In this document: positions 36,307 to 45,535 of the stretch, piece after piece
Layout: every line of letters begins with the position of its first letter
Numbering within the stretch: position 1 is the stretch's first letter
NCBI RefSeq assembly: GCF_008365315.1
Contig: NZ_CP043506.1
Coordinates: 2,531,001-2,595,000, forward strand
Length of the DNA stretch: 64,000 nt
Direction: 5' to 3'
DNA from: Acetobacter vaccinii
GTDB lineage: Bacteria; Pseudomonadota; Alphaproteobacteria; Acetobacterales; Acetobacteraceae
Notes under the pieces: generated by a model
Told to the model about the DNA's origin: nothing
The model's database searches: none
Seen by the model: only the letters and a program-made list of their open reading frames with translations
Translations under genes and position numbers: made by a program

Positions 36307-37421
36307 ATACCCCCCAGATGCAGTTGCCAACCCATGGTGGGCAGGTTCAGGCCATCATGCGAAATTTCTCCGGCGCACCAGAACCCTTTGTAGATTTATC
36401 CACCGGCATCAGCCCCTATCCTTATCCCTTTAGCCTGCCAGACCCCTCTATTCTAACGCGCCTGCCAGAACAGGCTGAGGAACAGGCTCTGCTAGCTGAT
36501 GCGGCAAGAGCTTACGGGCTTACCTCCACCGCACTACTCGCCGCAGGGGCGGGAACACAGCTTTTAATCTCGCTGCTGCCCTACGTCCTCAAGGGTGACC
36601 ATGCGACCATTCTCGGCCCAACCTACAATGGGCATGCCACTGCATGGCAACATGCAGGGGTAAGCCTGCAAGTCGTCTCGGACATGGAAAGCATGATGGC
36701 TCTGGCACCTCGCCCCGGTCATGTCATGATTGTTTGCAATCCCAACAACCCGGACGGCCGCCACTACTCTCCCGATGTTCTGCGTCCTCTGGCTGACCGC
36801 TGTGCCAATCATGGCGGATATCTGGTTATTGATGAAGCCTATGTAGATTTTGAGCCATCTCTCAGCTTGGCATCCGCACTGCCACATCCGGGGCTCTGCA
36901 TTTTACGGTCGTTTGGCAAAAGTTATGGCCTGCCAGGAATACGACTTGGGTTCTTCCTAGCCTCCGCTCCTCTTGTCGAGCGTATGTCTCACATGCTGGG
37001 AGATTGGCCTGTCAGTATTCCTGCCATCCATGCCGGGCGCGCCGCACTGTCTGACCCACTATGGCTGAAGCAACAATCTGACAGGCTGGAACAAGACATA
37101 CGACAACTTTTGCATATCTTGCAGAAGGCAGACCTCCCTGTTGTCGGACAAACCAAGCTGTTTGTTCTGGTCCGCACAGCACAAGCACCTGCTTTATGGC
37201 ACTGGCTCTGCCAGCACGGCATTATCACCCGGATTTTCCACGACCAACCAACCGACATCCGCTTTGGCCTGCCTGCCCATGTCGATGACTGGACCCGGCT
37301 CGAACATGCTCTGTTCTCCTGGGCGGCGGTGGACAAAACCACAGACTGTTCAGCGAACATGCCTTTTTTGCTTCTGGATGAAACTTGCCAGAGAGAGACC
37401 ACCCAACACAGCGCCTTGTAA
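36303..37421 (+). CDS. cobC: Threonine-phosphate decarboxylase CobC (aminotransferase fold)
   Basis: PLP enzyme that supplies (R)-1-aminopropan-2-ol phosphate for the nucleotide loop. 372 residues: [13 protein letters not shown] and [12 protein letters not shown] at the N-terminus, [20 protein letters not shown] and the PLP lysine in [16 protein letters not shown]. The ATG overlaps the cobQ TGA (ATGA). Its 3' end overlaps the convergent cbiB gene by 72 bases. Confidence 0.93.
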   Translation: MNTPQMQLPTHGGQVQAIMRNFSGAPEPFVDLSTGISPYPYPFSLPDPSILTRLPEQAEEQALLADAARAYGLTSTALLAAGAGTQLLISLLPYVLKGDHATILGPTYNGHATAWQHAGVSLQVVSDMESMMALAPRPGHVMIVCNPNNPDGRHYSPDVLRPLADRCANHGGYLVIDEAYVDFEPSLSLASALPHPGLCILRSFGKSYGLPGIRLGFFLASAPLVERMSHMLGDWPVSIPAIHAGRAALSDPLWLKQQSDRLEQDIRQLLHILQKADLPVVGQTKLFVLVRTAQAPALWHWLCQHGIITRIFHDQPTDIRFGLPAHVDDWTRLEHALFSWAAVDKTTDCSANMPFLLLDETCQRETTQHSAL

Positions 37422-38330
37422 AAAACACGCCCGCCGATAAAGCTGCAACGCGGCACGAATGTCAGCAGATGTCAGGTCTCGGCGGCCACGCCCCACCCAA
37501 TGCACCGCATTCAACTCGCCATCATACACTCGTGGACCACCGATGGAGAGGCCAAGCGCTCCCGCCAAAGCCCCCTCCGGCCACCCTGCGTTAGGAGAGC
37601 GATGATGGGATGCATCCTTCCAGACTGTGCGTAATGCCTCCCGCCAATCCAGCCCGCCACACCACGCAGCCAGAACCAACCAGAGGGCTGCAAGGCGTGA
37701 TGCAGGAATGTTAATGAGATCATCCACCCGCGCCGCACATTTCCCAAAGGCCTCGTAGCGGGTGTTTCTGTGGCCGATCATGCTATCGGCTGTATTGATG
37801 GCCTTGTAAAAAACACCCCCCGGCAAGCCAAAGGCAAAGCACCAAACCAAGGGGGCGACAACACCATCAGAAAAATTTTCGGCCAGGCTTTCAATCGCCG
37901 CACGGCAGATAGCAGCCTCATCCAAAGCGCTTGGATCACGCCCGACGATCATCGACACAGCGTAGCGACCGGCTTCCAGCCCGTCACTTTCGAGCGCCAA
38001 AGCCACGGCCTCTACGTGTTCATACAAGGACCGTTGTGCCACGCAGGAACTGGCCAAAACGCCACATATCACCGGATTGCTACGACACAGACGGGCCACA
38101 AGCATAGCGCATACGCTTGGAACCACACTTAAGGCCACAGTCGCAACGCCACCACTGGCTACTCTTACCGAACGTGATGCCGTCTGCCTGTTAAGGCCTC
38201 GGTCCAACGCTGTAATGAAGTTGCCCTGCCAGACAACGGGATGCTTGATAAGACGATAAGCGCGTTCAGGGTACCCAAAAACACCCTCCACCACAGCCGC
38301 GATCAATGTTGTCAAAGGAAAAGCCAGCAT
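37350..38330 (-). CDS. cbiB: Adenosylcobinamide-phosphate synthase CbiB/CobD
   Basis: Integral-membrane enzyme joining aminopropanol (phosphate) to adenosylcobyric acid. About 326 residues with multiple hydrophobic helices. Typical blocks are VEGVFGYPERAYRLIKHPVVWQG (PEHPV-like), IVGRDPSALDEAAICRAAIESLAENFSDG, ADSMIGHRNTRYEAFG and APNAGWPEGALAGAL-like SPNAGWPEGALAG. ATG 38330 is used; a TTG two codons earlier is open. Convergent with cobC. Confidence 0.93.
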   Translation of the reverse strand: MLAFPLTTLIAAVVEGVFGYPERAYRLIKHPVVWQGNFITALDRGLNRQTASRSVRVASGGVATVALSVVPSVCAMLVARLCRSNPVICGVLASSCVAQRSLYEHVEAVALALESDGLEAGRYAVSMIVGRDPSALDEAAICRAAIESLAENFSDGVVAPLVWCFAFGLPGGVFYKAINTADSMIGHRNTRYEAFGKCAARVDDLINIPASRLAALWLVLAAWCGGLDWREALRTVWKDASHHRSPNAGWPEGALAGALGLSIGGPRVYDGELNAVHWVGRGRRDLTSADIRAALQLYRRACFLQGAVLGGLSLASFIQKQKRHVR

Positions 38331-38563
38331 ACACAACGCATATCACTTTAAACCTGCCTTGTAAGGGCCGGAGCAAAACAGGCACCACAAGAACAGATTA
38401 TTCAGGCTCACCATGATGTGCTGTGCTTATGTGTCATGGACATACCAGAACGCAGCAAGGGGCAGCCCATCTGAAATTTCACTCGCCCAGCTAGTACGTC
38501 TATGGTTCGTTGCATTCAGCACGCCATGGCCTGCATAGCATTTTACAAATAAGGGACTACACT

Positions 38564-39190
38564 TTGGACCAGACAGAGTTTGTCAAAGCGATTGGAACAT
38601 TTCTGGCGATTATGAACCCGTTCCTAAGCTTGCCGGTGTTTCTGGCCATGACAACGGGCTTTAGCGTATCGGAACAAAGAAAGCTTGCCACCAAGATAAC
38701 GTTCTTTTCCGCCATCATGTGTGCCGCCATTCTACTTGCGGGGACGCAGATCATCTCATTTTTTGGCATTACGATTGACCAGTTCCGCATCGCAGGCGGG
38801 ATTGTACTAGCCCATATTGCATGGTCCATGCTGAGTGGTAAGGAAATTGCCTCCCACCAAGGCAGTACGCAGGAACAGGACCAAGTACAGGCGCTGTCTG
38901 GGCTGGCATTCTACCCCATGACATTTCCGCTGGTTGTCGGACCAGGCACCATTGCAACACTGATCATCTATACCAGCCATACCCAGCAGAGCGAAAAGCT
39001 GGCTGTTGCGGGAATTGTTGGTGCAATTTTACTCCTCCTGTTCGGAGTGCTGTTTTTTGCGTCAGAATTTGGCAAAGTGCTGAGCGATACCATGCGCGTC
39101 ATCACCACACGGCTGATGGGCATGATCCTTCTGGCAATTTCTGTGGGTATGGTCACATCGGGCATTAAAGCCGTTTTTGCCCTGCATTAA
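38564..39190 (+). CDS. MarC family membrane protein
   Basis: About 208 residues and six predicted membrane helices, as in the MarC/UPF0056 family, whose function is unknown (the antibiotic-resistance link is disputed). FLAIMNPFLSLPVFLAMT is the hallmark first helix with the NP motif, and FYPMTFPLVVGPGTIATLI the second repeat. The best start is TTG at 38564, preceded by AAGGGA at 38551-38556; a longer frame from 38510 has no ribosome site and adds non-conserved residues. A strong terminator follows. Confidence 0.87.
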   Translation: MDQTEFVKAIGTFLAIMNPFLSLPVFLAMTTGFSVSEQRKLATKITFFSAIMCAAILLAGTQIISFFGITIDQFRIAGGIVLAHIAWSMLSGKEIASHQGSTQEQDQVQALSGLAFYPMTFPLVVGPGTIATLIIYTSHTQQSEKLAVAGIVGAILLLLFGVLFFASEFGKVLSDTMRVITTRLMGMILLAISVGMVTSGIKAVFALH

Positions 39191-39230
39191 TGGCTCTACG
39201 GCCAACTCTACATACACGCTACCAGTCGGA

Positions 39231-39256
39231 GGGGAGAGATTTCTCTCCCCTTTTTT
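39231..39256 (+). terminator. Rho-independent terminator after marC-like gene
   Basis: GGGGAGAGA (39231-39239) pairs with TCTCTCCCC (39242-39250) and is followed by TTTTTT. It isolates the gene from nadABC. Confidence 0.88.
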
Positions 39257-39344
39257 ATGGGGCTATTGCACAGCATACAGCTGACTGAAGACCGTCACGT
39301 TTTGGAATGCAGGTCAAACGGACATTGCATTGAATGCGATCCGC

Positions 39345-39371
39345 TATATATACTCAGATCGAGTACATATA
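39345..39371 (+). promoter_or_regulatory. Palindromic operator candidate before nadA (possible NadQ site)
   Basis: Arms TATATATACTC (39345-39355) and GAGTACATATA (39361-39371) are inverted repeats with one mismatch around AGATC. The centre lies 34 bases before the nadA ATG. A NadQ-like regulator gene is present 5.5 kb downstream. Assignment to NadQ is inference. Confidence 0.55.
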
Positions 39372-39391
39372 TGACCCAATGAGGTTCGCCC

Positions 39392-40375
39392 ATGACAACT
39401 CTGGCAACAGCACCCGACAGAGATACGCTTTATCAGCCTCTCTCTCACATCATGCGGCGTGATATCTGGGAGCAGTCATACGCTGCGGATGTAGAGGCTA
39501 TTCTACGCCTCAAGAAAGAGCGGAATGCCATCATTCTGGCCCATAATTACCAGACGCCCGAAATTTTTCACGGTGTTGCTGATGTCAAGGGCGACAGTCT
39601 TGCTCTGGCCCGTGCCGCGCAAGGCGTGGATGCTGACATTATTGTCATGGCGGGTGTCCACTTCATGGCAGAAACAGTTAAACTGCTTAATCCCGACAAA
39701 ACCGTGCTTATTCCCGACCCACTCGCTGGGTGCTCCTTAGCGGAGGGCATAACGGTTGAGAACATTCTGGCTCTGAAACGGGATAATCCGGGTGTGCCGG
39801 TTGTGACCTATGTGAACAGTTCCGCAGCAGTCAAAGCGGTAACTGACATTTGCTGCACTTCAGGCAATGCCCGCAAGGTTGTGCAAAGCCTGGGGGTACC
39901 TCGTGTCATCATGATCCCGGATGAGTTTCTGGCACGTAATATCGAGCAAGAAACCGGAGTGGAAATGATCACATGGCCCGCCCATTGCGAGGTCCATGAG
40001 CGCTTTACCCCGCAGGAAATACGGCAGTATCGGCGCATCCACCCGGGAGTGACGGTGATCACCCACCCCGAATGCCCGCCCGAGGTGGTAGAAGCCGCTG
40101 ATTTTTCAGGCTCTACAGCCCATATGATTGATTATATTGATGCAGCCAGACCCGAAAAAGTGCTGCTCGTGACAGAGTGTTCCATGAGTGACAACCTGTC
40201 TGTCCTCTACCCGCAAACCGAGTTCGTGCGGCCGTGCAACCTTTGCCCCCATATGAAGCGCATTACACTTGCCAATATCCGTAGCGCGCTTGAAACCGGA
40301 CAAACGGCCGTCACCATCCCAGCCAATTTGCAGCAAAAAGCGCGGCAGTCGGTCGAGCGGATGCTGGCTATCTGA
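39392..40375 (+). CDS. nadA: Quinolinate synthase NadA
   Basis: Condenses iminoaspartate with dihydroxyacetone phosphate to quinolinate using a [4Fe-4S] cluster. 327 residues, with three repeat domains each supplying one cluster Cys: DPLAGCSLAEG, the TDICCTSGNA region and RPCNLCPHMKR. LAHNYQTPEIFHGVADVKGD and VMAGVHFMAETVKLLNP are diagnostic. First gene of nadA-nadB-nadC, with GAGG just upstream of the start. Confidence 0.97.
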   Translation: MTTLATAPDRDTLYQPLSHIMRRDIWEQSYAADVEAILRLKKERNAIILAHNYQTPEIFHGVADVKGDSLALARAAQGVDADIIVMAGVHFMAETVKLLNPDKTVLIPDPLAGCSLAEGITVENILALKRDNPGVPVVTYVNSSAAVKAVTDICCTSGNARKVVQSLGVPRVIMIPDEFLARNIEQETGVEMITWPAHCEVHERFTPQEIRQYRRIHPGVTVITHPECPPEVVEAADFSGSTAHMIDYIDAARPEKVLLVTECSMSDNLSVLYPQTEFVRPCNLCPHMKRITLANIRSALETGQTAVTIPANLQQKARQSVERMLAI

Positions 40376-40383
40376 ATAACGCC

Positions 40384-41844
40384 ATGCCCCACATTCTTTC
40401 TCATTTAGCTGGACAACCAGTTATTGCTGGCGCAGGCCTTGCCGGTCTGGCTGTTGCACTCCAGTTGAAGACATCATGCGTTGTGCTCTCCCCCGCACCA
40501 TTGGGAAAGCAAACAGCCTCTGGGCTGGCACAAGGGGGGATTGCTGCCAGTGTGGGAGCCGATGATAGTCCTGAATGCCATAGTCAGGATACATTAGCTG
40601 CAGGGGCAGGACTATGTGACCCCAGTGTGGTGCAGGCTATCACTGCCGAAGGAGCGCATTGTGTAGAAACATTGCGCCAATGGGGAGTCCCCTTCGCCCA
40701 AAAACACGGTCGTTTTCTATTGCATCATGAGGCTGCCCATTCCGTTGCAAGAATTGTTTACGCAGGAGGGGACGCAACGGGTGCCGCAATTATAAAAACA
40801 CTCGTCCAGCGTGTGCATGAAACGGACAGAATTACGGTCTTAAACCAAACACAGTTGTCTGACGTGGTGCTGCATGACGGACAGGTAAGCGGCGTCTGGA
40901 CCTCTGCTGGTTATATTCCCACCACATGCTGTGTTATCGCCACCGGCGGGGCAGGGGCACTCTTTCAGGGTGCCACGTCTCCAAGCCAATGTGATGGCTC
41001 TGGTATTGCTGTCGCTGCAAGGGCTGGGGCGCTCCTAGCTGATATGGAGTTCACACAGTTCCATCCAACAGTAATTGATTGCCGTGCTCCCGATGGTCGA
41101 GGCTTGCTGGTAAGCGAAGCGGTCAGAGGGGCAGGGGCCATATTGGTCGATGAGAGCGGCCAACGCTTTGTTGATGAACTACAGCCCCGTGATTGTGTCA
41201 GCCGTGCTGTTGCTCAGAAAATACTGTGTGGCCAAAAAGTTTTTCTCGATGCACGCAGGCTACACACAGGTCGGTTTAGCCAAATATTTCCTACAATTTT
41301 TAATTCCTGCAAGACATTCAACATTGATCCCGACACAGACCTCATTCCAGTACGTCCTGGCATGCATTATCTCATGGGGGGTATCCATGTTGATCTCTCA
41401 GGGCGTAGTAGTATTCCCGGCCTGTGGGCATGCGGGGAGGCCGCCTGTACCGGCATGCATGGTGCCAACAGACTAGCCAGCAATTCCCTGCTTGAAGCCT
41501 TTATCATGGGTCGCAATGTTGCCCGCGATCTTTCCAGCATTGAAAAACAACAATACCCCCTCAGCCAGCCTCCGACACATCAAGGTAAAAGGGAAGACGA
41601 TCTTGATTTCAGTCATCTGACTGAAAACCTTGGCATTTTGCGGAGCTCAGAGAAACTGGAGAACATCTTAAACGCGACCCTCCCGTTTTTAAAAACCAGC
41701 AATCGTGCCCTGATCGCCGCCAGTATGGCCTGGGCAGCGCTGCAACGTCGTGAAAGTCGTGGCAGCCATTGGCGAACGGATTTTCCACGACCAGCCGACA
41801 CAACCAGCCGCCATTTTTTCACCATCAATGATCTTGCCATCTAA
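40384..41844 (+). CDS. nadB: L-aspartate oxidase NadB
   Basis: FAD enzyme oxidising aspartate to iminoaspartate for NadA. 486 residues: dinucleotide-binding VIAGAGLAGLAVALQL, flavin loop TASGLAQGGIAAS, VIATGGAGALFQGATSPS, ADMEFTQFHPT, LVSEAVRGAGA and the MGGIHVDLSGR / GANRLASNSLLEA motifs of the succinate dehydrogenase/aspartate oxidase family. It is slightly shorter than the E. coli enzyme at the C-terminus. It starts 8 bases after nadA. Confidence 0.96.
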   Translation: MPHILSHLAGQPVIAGAGLAGLAVALQLKTSCVVLSPAPLGKQTASGLAQGGIAASVGADDSPECHSQDTLAAGAGLCDPSVVQAITAEGAHCVETLRQWGVPFAQKHGRFLLHHEAAHSVARIVYAGGDATGAAIIKTLVQRVHETDRITVLNQTQLSDVVLHDGQVSGVWTSAGYIPTTCCVIATGGAGALFQGATSPSQCDGSGIAVAARAGALLADMEFTQFHPTVIDCRAPDGRGLLVSEAVRGAGAILVDESGQRFVDELQPRDCVSRAVAQKILCGQKVFLDARRLHTGRFSQIFPTIFNSCKTFNIDPDTDLIPVRPGMHYLMGGIHVDLSGRSSIPGLWACGEAACTGMHGANRLASNSLLEAFIMGRNVARDLSSIEKQQYPLSQPPTHQGKREDDLDFSHLTENLGILRSSEKLENILNATLPFLKTSNRALIAASMAWAALQRRESRGSHWRTDFPRPADTTSRHFFTINDLAI

Positions 41845-41868
41845 TACGACCAGAGTGGAGTGTTCACG

Positions 41869-42732
41869 ATGCCTGCACAGCCGTTTTTGCCGTCCATCAT
41901 GTGGGAAAACACTATCCGCAATGCCCTATTGGAAGATCTGGGAATTGGAGGTGACCTGACAACACAGGCCCTTGCCAGCCCTGACTGCACGATGCGTGCT
42001 GCCTTTAGGGCCCGTCAGGATGGTGTCGTCGCTGGGTTGGAGGGCATGCGGCTTGCATTCACTCTGCTGGACCCAAACACCACGGTCTCATATTCCACAA
42101 CAGATGGCACTATCGTCTGCGCGGGTGATACTCTTGCCTACGTGGAAGGCAAAGCTGCCGTCGTGTTGGGTGGGGAACGTACAGCTTTAAACATTTTATC
42201 GCACTTAAGTGGAATTGCATCTGTCACCCGACAGATTGTTGACAAGGTCTCCCATACAAAAGCCCGCGTCTGCTGCACACGCAAAACGCTTCCAGGCCTC
42301 AGAGCTTTCCAAAAATATGCCGTCAAAGCTGGTGGTGGCCATAACCATAGATACAGGCTGGATGATGCCATTCTGATCAAAGACAACCATCTCGCCCTGT
42401 GCAACGGCAGTATTACAGAGGCTTTGCAAAAAGCCCGTGCCTATGCAGGCCATCTTGTTTGTATAGAACTTGAAGTTGATACTTTAGCACAACTGGAAGA
42501 AGCTCTCTCCTGCAGTGTGGCCAATACCTATTTGTTAGACAATATGTCTATCCCAGAATTACGACAAGCTGTGGCCATGGTTTCAGGCCGAGCCGTTGTC
42601 GAGGCTTCCGGCGGCATAACCCCTGATACTGCACAAGAAATTGCCGAAACAGGCGTTGATGTTTTATCCATGGGGTGGCTAACACATAGCGTCAAAGCGC
42701 TTGATATTGGCCTTGATGTTGAAATTGCCTAA
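41869..42732 (+). CDS. nadC: Nicotinate-nucleotide pyrophosphorylase (carboxylating) NadC
   Basis: Converts quinolinate and PRPP to nicotinate mononucleotide. About 287 residues: ALLEDLGIGGDLTTQ, GERTALNILSHLSGIAS, TRKTLPGLRAFQKYAVKAGGGHNHR and EASGGITPDTAQEIAETGVDVLS. ATG 41869 lies 8 bases after GGAG. Third gene of the operon, followed by a bidirectional terminator. Confidence 0.97.
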   Translation: MPAQPFLPSIMWENTIRNALLEDLGIGGDLTTQALASPDCTMRAAFRARQDGVVAGLEGMRLAFTLLDPNTTVSYSTTDGTIVCAGDTLAYVEGKAAVVLGGERTALNILSHLSGIASVTRQIVDKVSHTKARVCCTRKTLPGLRAFQKYAVKAGGGHNHRYRLDDAILIKDNHLALCNGSITEALQKARAYAGHLVCIELEVDTLAQLEEALSCSVANTYLLDNMSIPELRQAVAMVSGRAVVEASGGITPDTAQEIAETGVDVLSMGWLTHSVKALDIGLDVEIA

Positions 42733-42738
42733 AAAAAC

Positions 42739-42772
42739 GAAAAGAGGATGAGTACAAACCCATCCTCTTTTC
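42739..42772. terminator. Bidirectional terminator between nadC and rfbC
   Basis: AAAAGAGGATG (42740-42750) pairs with CATCCTCTTTT (42761-42771). A-rich and T-rich flanks on either side let it serve the convergent nadC and rfbC transcripts. Confidence 0.85.
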
Positions 42773-42778
42773 ATCATG

Positions 42779-43342
42779 TTACCCGTTGTAAGAAAACGAG
42801 ATGTCGGCCTTCGAGAAATGGCTGGCAATTTTATCTTTATCAGACAGAACAGCATCAGCTTCTGAAATTGGCCATGTGATGTTGAGTTCCGGGCAGTTCC
42901 AGATCACCGCACGTTCAGATGGCTTGCTGTAAAGGGATGTGCACTTGTACTGCACCTCCGTATTCTCTTCCAGCGTGACAAAACCGTGCAGGAAGCCTGG
43001 CGGGATCCATAGCTGAGACCAGTTTTCTGCAGACAGTTCTGCCGCAACCCACTGCCCATATGTCGGCGACCCTGTACGGGCATCCACCGCCACATCCCAG
43101 ATAGCACCACGTGTCACACGGACAAGCTTACCTTGCTCATAAGGAGCCAACTGACAATGCAGCCCTCGGACCACGCCTTTCTGGCGTGACAGGCTTTGAT
43201 TGTCCTGTACGAAAGGTAGCGTAATACCAACTTTTGACAGCTGGTCCTGATTGTAAGTCTCTGAGAAAAAACCGCGACTGTCTTCAAAACGGGCTGGAGT
43301 GACAAGAATCACATCTGGAATGGCAAGTCGTTCAGCGTGCAT
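42779..43342 (-). CDS. rfbC: dTDP-4-dehydrorhamnose 3,5-epimerase RfbC/RmlC
   Basis: Third step of dTDP-L-rhamnose synthesis. About 187 residues, cupin fold: ARFEDSRGFFSETYN, FVQDNQSLSRQKGVVRGLHCQ (catalytic His), VTRGAIWDVAVDAR, LWIPPGFLHGFVTL and TEVQYKC. ATG 43342 used; a TTG codon just before is also open. It lies 49 bases downstream of rfbA; rfbB and rfbD are not in the window. Confidence 0.95.
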   Translation of the reverse strand: MHAERLAIPDVILVTPARFEDSRGFFSETYNQDQLSKVGITLPFVQDNQSLSRQKGVVRGLHCQLAPYEQGKLVRVTRGAIWDVAVDARTGSPTYGQWVAAELSAENWSQLWIPPGFLHGFVTLEENTEVQYKCTSLYSKPSERAVIWNCPELNITWPISEADAVLSDKDKIASHFSKADISFSYNG

Positions 43343-43391
43343 CAACGATGATCTTTCCTGTTATAAGAAGCTGGGCAAAAGGGGACAGCAG

Positions 43392-44282
43392 TCAGTAACC
43401 GCTGTCCGCCAGTTCCAGAAGCAGGCGGCCCAGTTCTGTTTTGCCCATTTTATTAGCGTGCTCACGCAGCTGATCTGCATTGATGTATTTATTACGAAAA
43501 GCCACTTCTGCAGGTGAGCCAACCAACATGCCTTGACGGGACTGAATGGTCTGCACAAAATTGCCAGCCTGCATCAAGCTGTCAGGCACCCCGGCATCCA
43601 GCCAGGCGCAACCACGGCCAAGGCGTTCAACCTGCAGGGTGCCTTCTTCCAAATACATGCGGTTCAGGTCGGTAATTTCCAACTCGCCGCGCGCACTGGG
43701 CTTAACTTTTTTGGCAAAATCTACGACCCGATTGTCATAGAAATACAGCCCAGTCACAGCCCAGTTGGATTTGGGCACCTTCGGCTTTTCTTCCACCATC
43801 AAAGCCTGACCTTGCTCATCAAAAGAGACAACGCCATAACGTTCCGGGTCACGAACCTGATAGGCAAAAACCGTCGCCCCTTTGGCCCGACCGTAGGCCT
43901 GCCGCAGAAGCTCACCCAGATGATCGGCAAAAATCAGATTATCGCCCAGCGCCAAGGCGCAGGATGCCCCATCAATCCAGTCTTCCGCGATCAGAAAGGC
44001 TTGTGCCAGACCATCTGGCGAAGGCTGGATACGGTATTCAAACCGAACACCAAACTGCTCCCCCGTTCCCAGAAGCCGCTGGAATTGCGGCATGTCATGC
44101 GGGGTCGTAATAATCATGATATCCTGTATGCCAGCCAGCATCAGGGTCGCCAGAGGATAATAGATCATTGGCTTGTCATAAACCGGCAGCAACTGCTTGG
44201 ATGTTGCCAGAGTCATGGGGTGCAGCCTGGTTCCAGATCCCCCTGCCAGAATGATACCTTTCATCCGCGCACTCTCAGTCAT
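43392..44282 (-). CDS. rfbA: Glucose-1-phosphate thymidylyltransferase RfbA/RmlA
   Basis: Forms dTDP-glucose for rhamnose synthesis. About 296 residues: [18 protein letters not shown] (nucleotide loop), [44 protein letters not shown] and [15 protein letters not shown] 44282 has GAAGG 7 bases upstream and gives the family length; ATG 44300 is an alternative with a weaker site. Promoter expected in the AT-rich stretch just upstream. Confidence 0.95.
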   Translation of the reverse strand: MTESARMKGIILAGGSGTRLHPMTLATSKQLLPVYDKPMIYYPLATLMLAGIQDIMIITTPHDMPQFQRLLGTGEQFGVRFEYRIQPSPDGLAQAFLIAEDWIDGASCALALGDNLIFADHLGELLRQAYGRAKGATVFAYQVRDPERYGVVSFDEQGQALMVEEKPKVPKSNWAVTGLYFYDNRVVDFAKKVKPSARGELEITDLNRMYLEEGTLQVERLGRGCAWLDAGVPDSLMQAGNFVQTIQSRQGMLVGSPAEVAFRNKYINADQLREHANKMGKTELGRLLLELADSGY

Positions 44283-44415
44283 TTTAATGCCTTCGTTCAT
44301 CACTGTTCCAAGGCTTTTACACCCGCTTTTGTGCTTTGTAACCTAGAGGCAAACAGAGCATTGGAAAGACGTGGTATAAAAACAAAAGAAGTAATAAAAA
44401 ATAAATAGTCTACTC

Positions 44416-45396
44416 TCATAAAGAGGGTAGGGGGAGCATTGCTCCTGCCAGAAAACAGCTTGGCGCTGTTTCCGATTGGAAAGAATACAAACGGGCTGGC
44501 CGCCCTTTACCATATGCGATGTAATGGGCAGTTTCTGCCACCAGCCCCTGCTGCTGCACGAGCCGACGGAAATTTTGCTTATGCATTAACCGACCTGCCA
44601 AAGCCTCCATGGTATTCTGCAATTGTAACAAAGGAAAAGAAGGCGGCAACAGATCGAATACGACCGGTGTGTAGCGAATTTTTGCCCGGATCCGCGACAG
44701 CGCCGTCGCCAGTACACGGCGGTAATCATGCCGCATGGTTTTACCCGGAATGAGGCTTGCCCTGTGGCCGCTGGCTTCAGGCACCAAACCGGCCTCCCAC
44801 AACAGCTCGTAACGGCTGAGTGCGAGTTCGTCATTCCAAACGGCACCGTCAAAACCAAAAATACGACAGCACCGTTGCCAGTGGCTACTCTTAGCGCCTG
44901 CCCATGATTTTAACTGTTCTTTTATTTCCAGCAGCAAATTATGGCAGGCTGGATGCCTGCGATCCTCCCACGGGAAATACTCATATAAAGAAGTTGCTGT
45001 TTCTTCTGCCTCATAATTCTGACGAATAAACGCAAGGTAGGAAATACGAACCTGCCGAGGCGTTTTGCCATCGGCCGCAGACGCAAACGTATAAAGCTGC
45101 TCGGTATGCCCTAGTGCCATACCTGTCTGGCGCTCCACCCAACCACGCATGCCTTTCTGGAGCGAGCTGTGTTCCATAGTCAGTGGGCCCGCTGGAAATA
45201 TTTCGCCATTACAAAGCGTTAAAACAGTCGGCACACCAAGACCCATGCCGACCAGCACTGCCACCAGTTCTGCCTCACACAGATCTGGCTTTGCCATTGG
45301 TTCTGACAAAGCATGAACAGAGGGGTGTGCCATGAGCATTGTAAACCATAAGTTGCAGCCGACATCACCTTGTAACAGCAACGCGTTGCCTGTCAC
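44416..45396 (-). CDS. Nudix-winged-helix NAD regulator, NadQ-like (COG4111)
   Basis: 326 residues from a GTG start; ATG codons at 45339 and 45333 could be the real start. The N-terminal half is a degenerate Nudix fold (ELVAVLVGMGLGVPTVLTL, a PAGPL-type loop, GMRGWVERQTGMALGHTEQLYTF). The C-terminal half is an NrtR/NadQ-type winged helix with FDLLPPSFPLLQLQNTMEAL, HKQNFRRLV and KGRPARLYSF. NadQ represses nadABC in other proteobacteria. Proximity to nadABC and to a palindrome before nadA supports this; the naming is by recognition, not search. Confidence 0.75.
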   Translation of the reverse strand: MTGNALLLQGDVGCNLWFTMLMAHPSVHALSEPMAKPDLCEAELVAVLVGMGLGVPTVLTLCNGEIFPAGPLTMEHSSLQKGMRGWVERQTGMALGHTEQLYTFASAADGKTPRQVRISYLAFIRQNYEAEETATSLYEYFPWEDRRHPACHNLLLEIKEQLKSWAGAKSSHWQRCCRIFGFDGAVWNDELALSRYELLWEAGLVPEASGHRASLIPGKTMRHDYRRVLATALSRIRAKIRYTPVVFDLLPPSFPLLQLQNTMEALAGRLMHKQNFRRLVQQQGLVAETAHYIAYGKGRPARLYSFQSETAPSCFLAGAMLPLPSL

Positions 45397-45461
45397 AACA
45401 GCATGGCATTATGGCAGAAAAGAGCGAGCCACGGGCACAGATTGCAGGAGTGCCCCCACCA

Positions 45462-45502
45462 AACAAAAAACGACAATGGCCAGAGTCAAAGACTCTGGCC
45501 AT
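45462..45502 (-). terminator. Rho-independent terminator after the succinate-semialdehyde dehydrogenase
   Basis: ATGGCCAGAGTC (45476-45487) pairs perfectly with GACTCTGGCCAT (45491-45502) around an AAA loop. Reading on the minus strand, it is followed by TGTCGTTTTTTGTTTG, so it ends transcription from the dehydrogenase before the NadQ-like gene. Confidence 0.88.
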
Positions 45503-45535
45503 CCACACGCGGCAAAACGTGTTGCTCCCTACTGA

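Noticed and set aside
38510..38563. Longer N-terminus for the MarC-like protein
   Set aside because: The extra residues are not membrane-like and have no ribosome site; TTG at 38564 after AAGGGA fits the family start.
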